A stretch of 64,000 nucleotides of DNA from the NCBI GenBank assembly GCA_964508765.1, contig CAZDVD010000002.1:1-64000 (forward strand), given 5' to 3'. The notes under the pieces were generated by a model. The model saw nothing but the letters and a program-made list of their open reading frames with translations. It was not told the origin of the DNA and searched no databases. Both the position numbers and the translations under genes were made by a program. Positions 53,095 to 61,182 of this stretch are shown piece after piece. This DNA is from JABMPR01 sp964508765 (GTDB taxonomy: Bacteria; Fidelibacterota; UBA8477; JABMPR01). Numbering within the stretch: the first letter of the stretch is position 1; the number at the start of each line of letters is the position of its first letter.

Positions 53095-55443
53095 ATGGCC
53101 TTAAAGGTAGAAAAGGTAGCCGTTCTGGGTGCTGGAGTCATGGGCGCACAGATTGCGACTCACCTGTCAAACGCCGGGATTCCCAGTTACCTCTTTGATA
53201 TGAATCAGGAGCTGGCGGAGCAGGGTTTGGAGGGAATGAAAAAGCTGAAACCCAGTCCGGTATACAATCCCAAAACTTTGGAGATGATCACACCCTGTAA
53301 TTATGATGATCACCTCGATAAAATAGGTGAGGTGGATTGGGTTATTGAAGTTATTGCTGAGCGTCTCGATTGGAAGCAAGGGTTATTCGAGAAGATTGTT
53401 CCCAAGATGAATGCTACAGCTATTCTCACCAGTAATACCTCGGGTCTGTCTCTAGCTGATATGGCAACTTCCTTGCCAGCAGATATGCAGAAACGATTCT
53501 TCATTACTCACTTTTTCAACCCACCTCGATATATGAAGTTGGTGGAGCTGGTAGGTGGACCAGAGACAGATATGGAGGCGATGCAGGATATTGCCACCTT
53601 CCTGGAAGATGATCTGGGAAAAGGCGTCGTCTGGGCAAAAGATACGGCCAATTTTATTGCTAATCGAATCGGTGTCTATGGTATGATGTTGACGCTGAAA
53701 TTGGCCCAGGAAAAACGCCTGAATGTTCCTGATGTTGATGCCCTGACAGGTACGCTCATAGGGCATATGAAATCCGCCACCTTCAGAACCGCTGATGTGG
53801 TTGGTCTGGATACCCTCGTGCATGTCGCTGAAAATGCTTACGATAAGGGTGATGCAGACGAAGAGCGTGATATCTTCCAAATTCCGGACTATCTGCAATC
53901 TATGCTGGACAATGGCTGGTTGGGTCAGAAGACCAAGGGCGGTTTCTACAAGAAAGTGGACAAAAAAACCATCCTGTCCCTCAATCTGGATACACTGGAA
54001 TATGAACCTTCTGTTAAAAAGAAATACGATGCGATAAGGGTTTCTAAAAATGAGACCTATCTCCCAGGGAAATTGAAAAGTCTGGTTAGCATTGATGATG
54101 TTGCCGGTAAATTTCTCTGGGAGCTGAATGCAGGAATATTGATTTATTCAGCCAATCGTTTACCTGAGATTTCAGATGATATCGTGAACATCGATAACGC
54201 CATGAAATGGGGTTTTGGTTGGGAATTTGGACCCTTTGAAGTCTGGGATGCATTTGGTTTAGTTGAATCCGTTAAACGCATGAAGGATGACGGTCGCAAG
54301 ATCCCAGCCTGGGTTCAGACCATGATCAAGAAAGGCTACACATCTTTCTATGGCTTTGATGGAAAGGTTAAGACCTATTACGATCCATCAAGTGAATCTA
54401 TGCTGCCCGTACCAACCCATCCATTGGCAGTAGATTTTAATGTTATCAAGAAAACCGGCGGACTCATCAAAAAAGATTGGTCAGCATCCCTGATTGATCT
54501 TGGTGATGGCGTTGCTGCTGTAACTATGCACTCCGTGCTGCAGCCCACCTTCAATCCAATTGATGGTTCCATTATCGGTATGTTTGATCAAGCTGTTGAT
54601 TGGGTAACCGAAAATAACTACAAGGGCTTGGTTATCGCCTCCGAAGCCACCCATTTCTCTGCGGGAGCCAACCTGGCTCTTATGCTGCGTGCCATTGACG
54701 AGCAAGACTGGGATGCTTTGGATGCCATGAGTAAATCCATGCAGGATACCCTTCAAAAGGTACGTTTTGCTCCCTTCCCTGTTGTCGCAGCTCCTCATTG
54801 GATGGCGTTGGGTGGCGGCTATGAAACCATTGGTGCCTGTGATCGCATTGTGGCTGCAGCTGAACTCTATACTGGCCTGGTTGAGGTTGGTGTGGGACTC
54901 ATCCCTGGAGCCGGTGGAAACTTGAGAATGATCATGAAGACTCAAGATAGGCTCTCTAAGGGTCGTGCCGGTGCTTTCCAGGTTGCCCAAAAGGCTTTCG
55001 AGGCTATCGGATTTGCCAAGGTCTCCATGTCAGCCAAACATGCCGTATCAATTGGTTATCTCACTAAAGACGATATCATTATCGTCAATCAGGATCATCG
55101 TGTATCACGGGCCAAGGCAGAAGTCTTGTCCATGAGTGAAGATTATCAAGCACCTGAACTGCGGACAGATTTATTTCTCCCGGGCAAGGGTGGCAGATTG
55201 GCAGTGAAGAGCACTGTGAAAGGCTTCCTGAAATCAGGTAAAATCTCTGAACATGATGCCCACATTGCTGAGAAACTGGCCTTTGTGCTCACCGGGGGTG
55301 ATAAGGGTGGAATTATGAGACCACTGGATGAGCAATATCTCCTCGATCTTGAACGAGAGGCATTTGTTTCTCTTGGTGGGGAACCAAAGACCCGCGCACG
55401 CATAGAATACATGTTGAAACGAGGGAGACCTCTTAGAAACTAA
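53095..55443 (+). CDS. fadN: 3-hydroxyacyl-CoA dehydrogenase / enoyl-CoA hydratase (FadN type)
   Basis: The 782-residue protein carries the NAD domain first ('VAVLGAGVMGAQIATHLSNAG' region, residues 7-20), then the dehydrogenase C-terminal domains (about 185-430, 'FIANRIGVYGMM'), and a crotonase-type hydratase at the end (about 460-700, 'VIASEATHFSAGANLALML', 'VEVGVGLIPGAGGNLRM'). This order is that of Bacillus FadN, the reverse of proteobacterial FadB. Together with fadA and fadE it makes the operon complete for the core beta-oxidation cycle. Confidence 0.95.
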   Translation: MALKVEKVAVLGAGVMGAQIATHLSNAGIPSYLFDMNQELAEQGLEGMKKLKPSPVYNPKTLEMITPCNYDDHLDKIGEVDWVIEVIAERLDWKQGLFEKIVPKMNATAILTSNTSGLSLADMATSLPADMQKRFFITHFFNPPRYMKLVELVGGPETDMEAMQDIATFLEDDLGKGVVWAKDTANFIANRIGVYGMMLTLKLAQEKRLNVPDVDALTGTLIGHMKSATFRTADVVGLDTLVHVAENAYDKGDADEERDIFQIPDYLQSMLDNGWLGQKTKGGFYKKVDKKTILSLNLDTLEYEPSVKKKYDAIRVSKNETYLPGKLKSLVSIDDVAGKFLWELNAGILIYSANRLPEISDDIVNIDNAMKWGFGWEFGPFEVWDAFGLVESVKRMKDDGRKIPAWVQTMIKKGYTSFYGFDGKVKTYYDPSSESMLPVPTHPLAVDFNVIKKTGGLIKKDWSASLIDLGDGVAAVTMHSVLQPTFNPIDGSIIGMFDQAVDWVTENNYKGLVIASEATHFSAGANLALMLRAIDEQDWDALDAMSKSMQDTLQKVRFAPFPVVAAPHWMALGGGYETIGACDRIVAAAELYTGLVEVGVGLIPGAGGNLRMIMKTQDRLSKGRAGAFQVAQKAFEAIGFAKVSMSAKHAVSIGYLTKDDIIIVNQDHRVSRAKAEVLSMSEDYQAPELRTDLFLPGKGGRLAVKSTVKGFLKSGKISEHDAHIAEKLAFVLTGGDKGGIMRPLDEQYLLDLEREAFVSLGGEPKTRARIEYMLKRGRPLRN

Positions 55444-55489
55444 CTACATCTCAGGTTTTCCGTTTTCCTCCATGGGATGTATTCATAAA

Positions 55490-55519
55490 GAAAGGCGACG
55501 ATTTTATCGTCGCCTTTTC
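55490..55519 (+). terminator. Rho-independent terminator of the fad operon
   Basis: A 12-bp stem (AAAGGCGACGAT with its complement) closes a TTT loop and ends in TTCT. It lies about 48 bp after the fadN stop and closes the tetR-fad operon. Confidence 0.92.
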
Positions 55520-55619
55520 TATTTATATAACCATTTCTATAGTTAAATTAATCCACAATCACTTTTAACACAGGATGTCAACCTTCAATTTATTGAAACA
55601 TTACTATTTGGATTAATAC

Positions 55620-55949
55620 ATGAACACTAAAGAAAAACAAGAGCTACGGGAACGCATTCATTCAGAAATTGAGAGTGCCACAGAACAGGTCATTGAACTC
55701 AAGAAGATGACTCAACCCATTGCTCCAGATGCAGCTATTGGACGAATTTCCCGTATGGAAGCCATTAACAATAAGAGTGTCAATGAGCTTTTATTGTCTA
55801 AGACGGAAGCCAAACTCCAAAAACTCGAAACCTCCCTGGCATTTATCGACAGGGAAGACTACGGTCTATGTCGAGTCTGCAAACAGCCCATTCCCCTGGG
55901 TCGTCTGATGATGCTACCTGAATCAGATAAATGTGTGAACTGCGCCTAA
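55620..55949 (+). CDS. DksA/TraR C4 zinc-finger family protein
   Basis: The 109-residue protein has a helical N-terminal coiled segment and a C-terminal zinc finger 'CRVCKQPIPLGRLMMLPESDKCVNC', with four cysteines, as in DksA/TraR proteins that bind the RNA polymerase secondary channel. It lacks some of the long coiled coil of E. coli DksA (151 aa). The S9 peptidase gene follows after 15 bp. Confidence 0.9.
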   Translation: MNTKEKQELRERIHSEIESATEQVIELKKMTQPIAPDAAIGRISRMEAINNKSVNELLLSKTEAKLQKLETSLAFIDREDYGLCRVCKQPIPLGRLMMLPESDKCVNCA

Positions 55950-55964
55950 TTAGGAGATACTATT

Positions 55965-58043
55965 GTGGGTAAAATTAAATTAGCTATCGGGTGTTTTGCC
56001 CTGGTAGTTGTTTCCTGTATACCAAAATCAGAAAGTGTCCCACAAGTGACTGAAATGGATCCATACATCTGGCTGGAAGAAGTAGAGGGTGAGCGCGCTC
56101 TGAATTGGGTGAGGGAGCAGAATGCAGTAACGCTCAATGAGCTTCAGGCAGATCCTCGCTTTGAACAATTCGAGAGTGAAGCACTGGCCATCTATGAAGC
56201 GAAGGACAGACTTGTTTATGGCAAAATCAGGGGTGATTTTATCTACAATTTCTGGCGGGATGATGAGCATATCAGGGGTATCTGGCGTCGTTCACCTCTA
56301 AATGCGTACCTGAATAATAAACCAGTGTGGGATGTTCTCCTTGATATAGATGCTCTGGCAGACGCTGAAAATGAGAATTGGGTTTATAAAGGTACAGCAG
56401 GGTTACCTCCAACCTACGATCGTTTCTTGATTGAGCTATCGCGAGGGGGGAAAGACGCAGTGGTGGTCAGAGAATTCGATGTTTCAACACATTCATTTGT
56501 GAACGATGGTTTCTATGTACCAGAAGAAAAATCTTCTGTAACATGGATCAATGAGAATCAGATATTTGTAGCTACAAATTTTGGTCCTGGGAGCATGACG
56601 AGCAGTGGATACCCTGCAAGTATACGCGTTTGGACAAGAGGAGAAGACTTGGAGACAAGCCCAGAGCTTGCCCGCGTCGCAAATGAAGACGTTGGTCTCC
56701 GGGGTTGGACCATATTTGTTTCTGATAAGAACTATTCTCTCATCAGTAAATCCAAAGATTTTTGGACACATGAGATATTGATAGTCGACGAGAATCTTTC
56801 AGTACGAAAACTGGTGATTCCACTTGATGCTGACTTCCAAGGAATCTGGAAGGATCAAATATTTGCCATCCTTCGCTCAGATTGGAAGGGAAGTACCAAA
56901 GGTTCTCTTATTGCACTGGATTTGAAATCGATGGTGAAGAAAGATGTCTTTATCCCCAATACCAAAAGTTCAATATCGGAGATTAGCTTTTCCTCAACCC
57001 ACCTCCTCCTTACCATTCAGCAGGATGTTGTGGACAAAGTTTATCGGGTCAGCATGAAAGATGATTCCTGGGTTCTAGAAATGCTTGATCTTCCCAAGGG
57101 AGGTACAATTTCCATTTATGGGGCTGATCCATTGAATGCGAATTTCTTCTACACCTTTAATGATTTGATTACCCCCACAACCCTGGGTTATTACGCTGAT
57201 GCTACAATTGATCCAGTGGTGATTCAGCAATCTCCAGACCGGTATAACAATGAGAATCTCCAAGTAAATCAAAAATTTGCCACCAGCAAAGATGGCACAA
57301 AAATTCCATACTTTCTCGTAAGTAGAAAGGACATGCCCCTTGATGGTAGCAATCCGACACTCCTCTATGGCTACGGAGGTTTTGAAATTTCTCAAAAATC
57401 GCAGTACTGGTCAAAAACGGGGAAACTTTGGATAGAAAAGGGTGGTGTCTTTGCCCTGGCCAATATTAGAGGTGGTGGAGAATATGGCCCTGCCTGGCAT
57501 CAAGCCGCACTAAAGACCAAGCGACACAAGTCGTATGAAGATTTCATTGCCATTGCTGAGCAACTGATCAACAGCAAAATTACTTCTCCTGAAAAATTAG
57601 GAATAATGGGAGGAAGTGGGGGAGGTCTTCTGGTGGGAGCCGTCTTCACCATGCGACCAGATCTTTTTAATGCAGTTGTGTCAAAAGTCCCGCTACTGGA
57701 TATGTTGAGATATCATAAACTTTTAGCTGGAGCAAGTTGGATGGGGGAGTATGGTGATCCGGATGATCCTATTGAAGGAGCCTATCTTAAACAATATTCA
57801 CCTTACCACAGGCTTTCACCTGATAAGAAATATCCCAAACCCCTGTTTACAACCTCCACCAAGGATGATCGAGTGCATCCAGGGCACGCCCGCAAAATGG
57901 TAGCTCGCATGATGGAACAGGGACATCCCGTGATGTACTATGAAAATATAGAAGGTGGGCACGCTGCAGGTGCGAACTTGAAGCAATATGCCACCATGGC
58001 TGCCATAGAGATGACCTATTTACACAGGATGTTGATGGATTGA
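55965..58043 (+). CDS. Prolyl oligopeptidase (S9A) lipoprotein
   Basis: The 692-residue protein starts at GTG 55965 with an AGGAG eight bases upstream. It has a lipoprotein signal ('FALVVVSCIPK'), a seven-bladed propeller-like domain ('DPYIWLEEVEGERALNWVREQN' at its start is the S9A entry motif), and the hydrolase domain with 'GIMGGSGGGLLVGAV' (Ser), 'STKDDRVHPGHARKM' (Asp) and 'IEGGHAAG' (His). It should cleave after proline in short peptides at the envelope. It converges with hypE with 19 bp between. Confidence 0.92.
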   Translation: MGKIKLAIGCFALVVVSCIPKSESVPQVTEMDPYIWLEEVEGERALNWVREQNAVTLNELQADPRFEQFESEALAIYEAKDRLVYGKIRGDFIYNFWRDDEHIRGIWRRSPLNAYLNNKPVWDVLLDIDALADAENENWVYKGTAGLPPTYDRFLIELSRGGKDAVVVREFDVSTHSFVNDGFYVPEEKSSVTWINENQIFVATNFGPGSMTSSGYPASIRVWTRGEDLETSPELARVANEDVGLRGWTIFVSDKNYSLISKSKDFWTHEILIVDENLSVRKLVIPLDADFQGIWKDQIFAILRSDWKGSTKGSLIALDLKSMVKKDVFIPNTKSSISEISFSSTHLLLTIQQDVVDKVYRVSMKDDSWVLEMLDLPKGGTISIYGADPLNANFFYTFNDLITPTTLGYYADATIDPVVIQQSPDRYNNENLQVNQKFATSKDGTKIPYFLVSRKDMPLDGSNPTLLYGYGGFEISQKSQYWSKTGKLWIEKGGVFALANIRGGGEYGPAWHQAALKTKRHKSYEDFIAIAEQLINSKITSPEKLGIMGGSGGGLLVGAVFTMRPDLFNAVVSKVPLLDMLRYHKLLAGASWMGEYGDPDDPIEGAYLKQYSPYHRLSPDKKYPKPLFTTSTKDDRVHPGHARKMVARMMEQGHPVMYYENIEGGHAAGANLKQYATMAAIEMTYLHRMLMD

Positions 58044-58062
58044 CGCCTGAACTAGACGAGAA

Positions 58063-59112
58063 CTAGCATATTCGGGGGAGTTGTTCACCTACGGGCATAT
58101 CAACAATTCGATTGGCTCCCAGACCTGTTCGCATAACCACGATTCCAGAATGTTTGTCAGTAACTTCACCAATAATCGTAGCCGCTTTTCCATGCTCATT
58201 TTTGCGCATGGCTGCCAGCATATCATCTGCAATATTCGCGGGTACAATGGCAACCAGCTTGCCTTCATTAGCCACATAGAGTGGATCAATTCCTAAAATT
58301 TCACAAGCTCCACGCACATTTTCCTTTACCGGAATATTATTCCCATAGAGTTGAATGCCCACTTTTGAAGATGAAGCAAATTCATTGAGTGAGGTCGCCA
58401 GGCCACCACGGGTTGGATCTCGCAAAGCATGGATATTTGGGCTTACATCGAGCATATCCTGAACGAGATGATTTAAGCCAGCAGTATCACTTTCCACAGT
58501 GGATTGAAAGGATAAACCTTCGCGTGTTGTCATCACTGCCATACCGTGATCTGCAAGAGTTCCAGACAGGATAATTTTATCTCCAACTTCTAGATTTGAA
58601 GCTGAAATATTTACATCATCGGGCACAAAGCCGAAGCCACTGGTATTGATAAAAAGTTTATCGCAACTGCCACGATTTACGACTTTGGTATCGCCCGCTA
58701 CAATTTGTACGCCAGCCAGGTTGGCTGCCTTTTCCATGGAAAGAACGATGCGGTGAAGGGTTTCAAATGGGAGTCCCTCTTCCAAAATGAACCCCACACT
58801 CAGATACTTTGGTATGGCTCCGCTCATAGCAATATCATTGACCGTTCCATTGATGGCAAGATCACCAATATCTCCGCCTGGGAAAAAGATGGGATCCACC
58901 ACAAAAGTATCTGTACTAAAGGCGATTCTGCCACCAGGATTGTCCACAACAGCCTGGTCTTCCATCTTTTCCAACGTACTGTTAAGAAATCGGGGTAGGA
59001 AGATTTTATCAATCATCTCATTGGAAAGTTTACCACCAGCGCCATGAGCGAGTTGGACCGTGTCATGGCTCAGAATGGGAACAGGGCAGGATAAGGCTTC
59101 AGGAAAATCCAT
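58063..59112 (-). CDS. hypE: Hydrogenase maturation protein HypE
   Basis: The 349-residue protein is full-length HypE: 'VQLAHGAGGKLSNEMIDKIFLP' at the N-terminus, 'FSTDTFVVDPIFFPGGDIG', 'DIAMSGAIPKYLSVGF', and the terminal '-RIC' whose last Cys is converted to thiocyanate, the source of the CN ligands of the [NiFe] site. It works with HypF. It is the last gene of the hyp operon, 132 bp beyond hypD. Confidence 0.95.
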   Translation of the reverse strand: MDFPEALSCPVPILSHDTVQLAHGAGGKLSNEMIDKIFLPRFLNSTLEKMEDQAVVDNPGGRIAFSTDTFVVDPIFFPGGDIGDLAINGTVNDIAMSGAIPKYLSVGFILEEGLPFETLHRIVLSMEKAANLAGVQIVAGDTKVVNRGSCDKLFINTSGFGFVPDDVNISASNLEVGDKIILSGTLADHGMAVMTTREGLSFQSTVESDTAGLNHLVQDMLDVSPNIHALRDPTRGGLATSLNEFASSSKVGIQLYGNNIPVKENVRGACEILGIDPLYVANEGKLVAIVPANIADDMLAAMRKNEHGKAATIIGEVTDKHSGIVVMRTGLGANRIVDMPVGEQLPRIC

Positions 59113-59244
59113 ATTTGATCCTATTTATTTTTACACGAATTAGACGAACAGAACGAAAAAATTTGCATTGTAAAGAAAAACTCATACTCATCAGTTTAAA
59201 TCCGTGGCTAAACTGCTTTTGGAACGTGTGATACTTATGATTAG

Positions 59245-60336
59245 TTACTCCAAGATGCGTTGATATTTATAGTAGGCGGCACAGGCGCCTTCGCTGGAAA
59301 CCATGGTGGCACCCAGTGGGTTTTGGGGAGTACATTCCTTGCCAAAGGCTGGGCAATCGTGGGGCTTTTTTAATCCCTGTAGAATCAAACCACTGATACA
59401 GGCTTCAGGTTCTTCCGTTTGAATATCACCTACAGAAAATTTTAGTTCAGCATCATGAGCTGCATATTTCTCACGAATTTTGAATCCACTGACTGGAATT
59501 TCTCCAATCCCGCGCCATTTGCGATTGGTAATTTCGAAAACGTCCTTGATGAGAGCCTGTGCTGGTTTATTGCCACCCTGTTCAACGATGCGTGCATATC
59601 TATTTTCAACTTTATAGGTACCAACTTCTAATTGTTTGACAGTATGCAGAATTCCATCCAACACATCCATGGGCTCAAATCCGGTGATAACAATGGGGAC
59701 TTCATACTTCATGGCAATGGGATCGTACTCGTCCCAACCCATAACCGCACAGACGTGTCCCGCAGCGAGGTAACCTTGAACGCGGTTGGAAGGTGAGGAG
59801 AGCAGAGCCTCCATGGCTGGCGGAACAAGGACATGGCTAACCAGTTCACTGAAATTGGTCAAACCTTCTTTAGCAGCTTGAGCCACGGCCATGGCATTGC
59901 CTGGTGCTGTCGTTTCAAAACCCACAGCAAAGAATACCACCTCTTTATCTGGGTTCTCACGGGCTATTTTTAGACTTTCCAGAGGTGAAAAGACAGTACG
60001 AACATCGCCACCTTCTGATCTCACCATAAAAAGATCTTTATGGCTTCCTGGAACCCGGAGCATATCACCAAAACTGGTAAAAATCACATCTGGACGGCCG
60101 GCAATCACAATGGCTCTATCAATAATTTCCAGAGGGGTCACACAAACAGGACATCCCGGGCCATGGACCAACTCAATTTCTTTGGGAAGGACCTGATCAA
60201 TCCCATTTCGGATGATTGAGTGCGTTTGACCACCACAAATCTCCATGATGACCCAGGGCTGGGTTGTTACAGCATAAATCTCCTTGAGAATCTTTTTTGC
60301 TACGACAGGATCGCGGAACTCATCGAGGTATTTCAA
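59245..60336 (-). CDS. hypD: Hydrogenase maturation protein HypD
   Basis: The 363-residue protein is an iron-sulfur scaffold: 'MEICGGQTHSIIRNGIDQVLP', 'LVHGPGCPVCVTP', 'FAVGFETTAPGNAMAV' and 'AAGHVCAVMGWDEY', then C-terminal cysteines of the [4Fe-4S] cluster ('EACISGLILQG', 'HDCPAFGKECTP', 'EGACAAYY'). It assembles Fe(CN)2CO with HypC. Its start overlaps hypC by 4 bp. Confidence 0.96.
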   Translation of the reverse strand: MKYLDEFRDPVVAKKILKEIYAVTTQPWVIMEICGGQTHSIIRNGIDQVLPKEIELVHGPGCPVCVTPLEIIDRAIVIAGRPDVIFTSFGDMLRVPGSHKDLFMVRSEGGDVRTVFSPLESLKIARENPDKEVVFFAVGFETTAPGNAMAVAQAAKEGLTNFSELVSHVLVPPAMEALLSSPSNRVQGYLAAGHVCAVMGWDEYDPIAMKYEVPIVITGFEPMDVLDGILHTVKQLEVGTYKVENRYARIVEQGGNKPAQALIKDVFEITNRKWRGIGEIPVSGFKIREKYAAHDAELKFSVGDIQTEEPEACISGLILQGLKKPHDCPAFGKECTPQNPLGATMVSSEGACAAYYKYQRILE

Positions 60337-60605
60337 TCGGGACGCTCCAGCTTTTCGATTTCGATTCCTTCAGCATTGGCACGATCAATGAGATCATCCC
60401 AGGCGTCGAATGAGTTTTTGGCTTCCTCCTCATTAAGTACTGAAAGAGCGAAGCCCGCATGAACGATAGTATATTGACCAATCTCAATCTCTGGAACATA
60501 CTCCAGGCAGGCCTTGCTCACAGATCCCGCAAAATCAATATTGCCCATTTTGAGGCCATTTTCGTCAAAGACTTCTAATAATTTTCCTGGGATTGCTAAG
60601 CACAT
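60333..60605 (-). CDS. hypC: Hydrogenase maturation chaperone HypC
   Basis: The 90-residue protein starts with the essential 'MCLAIPGKLLEV' whose Cys2 carries the iron ligand, then 'NIDFAGSVSKACLEYVPEIEIGQYTIVHAGFALSVLNEEEA'. It is slightly longer than the usual 75-85 aa, ending in an acidic tail. It starts 21 bp from the 9-bp tandem array that separates it from the four-helix gene. Confidence 0.95.
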   Translation of the reverse strand: MCLAIPGKLLEVFDENGLKMGNIDFAGSVSKACLEYVPEIEIGQYTIVHAGFALSVLNEEEAKNSFDAWDDLIDRANAEGIEIEKLERPD

Positions 60606-60625
60606 ATATGGGTTCCTGAGTTTAT

Positions 60626-60679
60626 TGGGTTCAATGGGTTCAATGGGTTCAATGGGTTCAATGGGTTCAATGGGTTCAA
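60626..60679. repeat. Six exact copies of a 9-bp tandem repeat
   Basis: The unit TGGGTTCAA (TTGAACCCA on the gene strand) occurs six times without mismatch, between hypC and the four-helix gene. A nine-base period keeps reading frame, but no real gene runs through it. Such arrays vary in copy number by slippage. It could alter spacing and transcription into hypC. Confidence 0.95.
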
Positions 60680-60706
60680 GGTTGGGGATATTTGGATACT
60701 GAACAT

Positions 60707-61072
60707 TTAAGCTTTTCTTAAATAATTTTGAAGACGCAGGGACATTTTTGATATTCTTTCACATTCTTCATAGAGTTCTTTGAAAACTGTTCTTTCAATA
60801 TACTCCAAATCTAAAGCAATATATAGGTGGGACTGTAATTCAGCTGCGGAACCATGAGAATAATTCAAAAAATTAGCAAATTCCTTAGAACTTTTTCTTC
60901 CAAACCCCTCCGCTATATTTGCCATTATTGAAACGCAACATCTCCTAGTTTGATCACGTAAGCCAAAATCGCGTGCGAATGGACCTGTATTTGTCATTTG
61001 GTAAATTTTTACTGTTAACGCTCTAGCTTTTTGCCAGACATCAATTTCTTCAAAATGCTTGAAGGTAGGCAT
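60707..61072 (-). CDS. Four-helix bundle protein (S23/IVS family)
   Basis: The 121-residue protein matches the TIGR02436 four-helix bundle family: 'EEIDVWQKARALTVKIYQMT', 'FGLRDQTRRCCVSIMANIAEGFGRKSSKEFANFLNYSHGSAAELQSHLYIALDLEYI'. Members are encoded in 23S rRNA intervening sequences or scattered singly in genomes, and related folds occur as the Avd accessory protein of diversity-generating retroelements. A TAAG-independent start with AGAGGAA upstream is clear. It interrupts the usual hypF-hypC neighbourhood and is bracketed by two different tandem repeats, suggesting it moved in. Confidence 0.9.
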   Translation of the reverse strand: MPTFKHFEEIDVWQKARALTVKIYQMTNTGPFARDFGLRDQTRRCCVSIMANIAEGFGRKSSKEFANFLNYSHGSAAELQSHLYIALDLEYIERTVFKELYEECERISKMSLRLQNYLRKA

Positions 61073-61110
61073 AGATTCCTCTTGTTCTTGGGGTTCGCGA
61101 ACATATTAAA

Positions 61111-61182
61111 CCCAAAAACCCAAAAACCCAAAAACCCAAAAACCCAAAAACCCAAAAACCCAAAAACTCAAAAACTCAAAAA
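61111..61182. repeat. 8-bp tandem repeat array overlapping the hypF stop codon
   Basis: Seven CCCAAAAA units are followed by two CTCAAAAA units (TTTTTGGG and TTTTTGAG on the gene strand). The hypF stop TGA (61168-61170) and its last codons lie in the variant units. The eight-base period is out of phase with codons, so length change beyond the stop is tolerated. Confidence 0.95.

Noticed and set aside
53452..53898. A 148-codon open frame on the minus strand within fadN
   Set aside because: It is a shadow of the real gene with low-complexity His/Gln-rich composition and no start signal.
54481..54990. A 169-codon open frame on the minus strand within fadN
   Set aside because: It is antisense to strongly conserved coding sequence, has no ribosome-binding site and no recognisable protein features.
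60707..61072. A diversity-generating retroelement, because the four-helix fold resembles Avd
   Set aside because: No reverse transcriptase, template repeat or variable-repeat gene is found in the window.
60626..61182. A CRISPR array
   Set aside because: The repeats are 8-9 bp in head-to-tail tandem without spacers and no cas gene is present.
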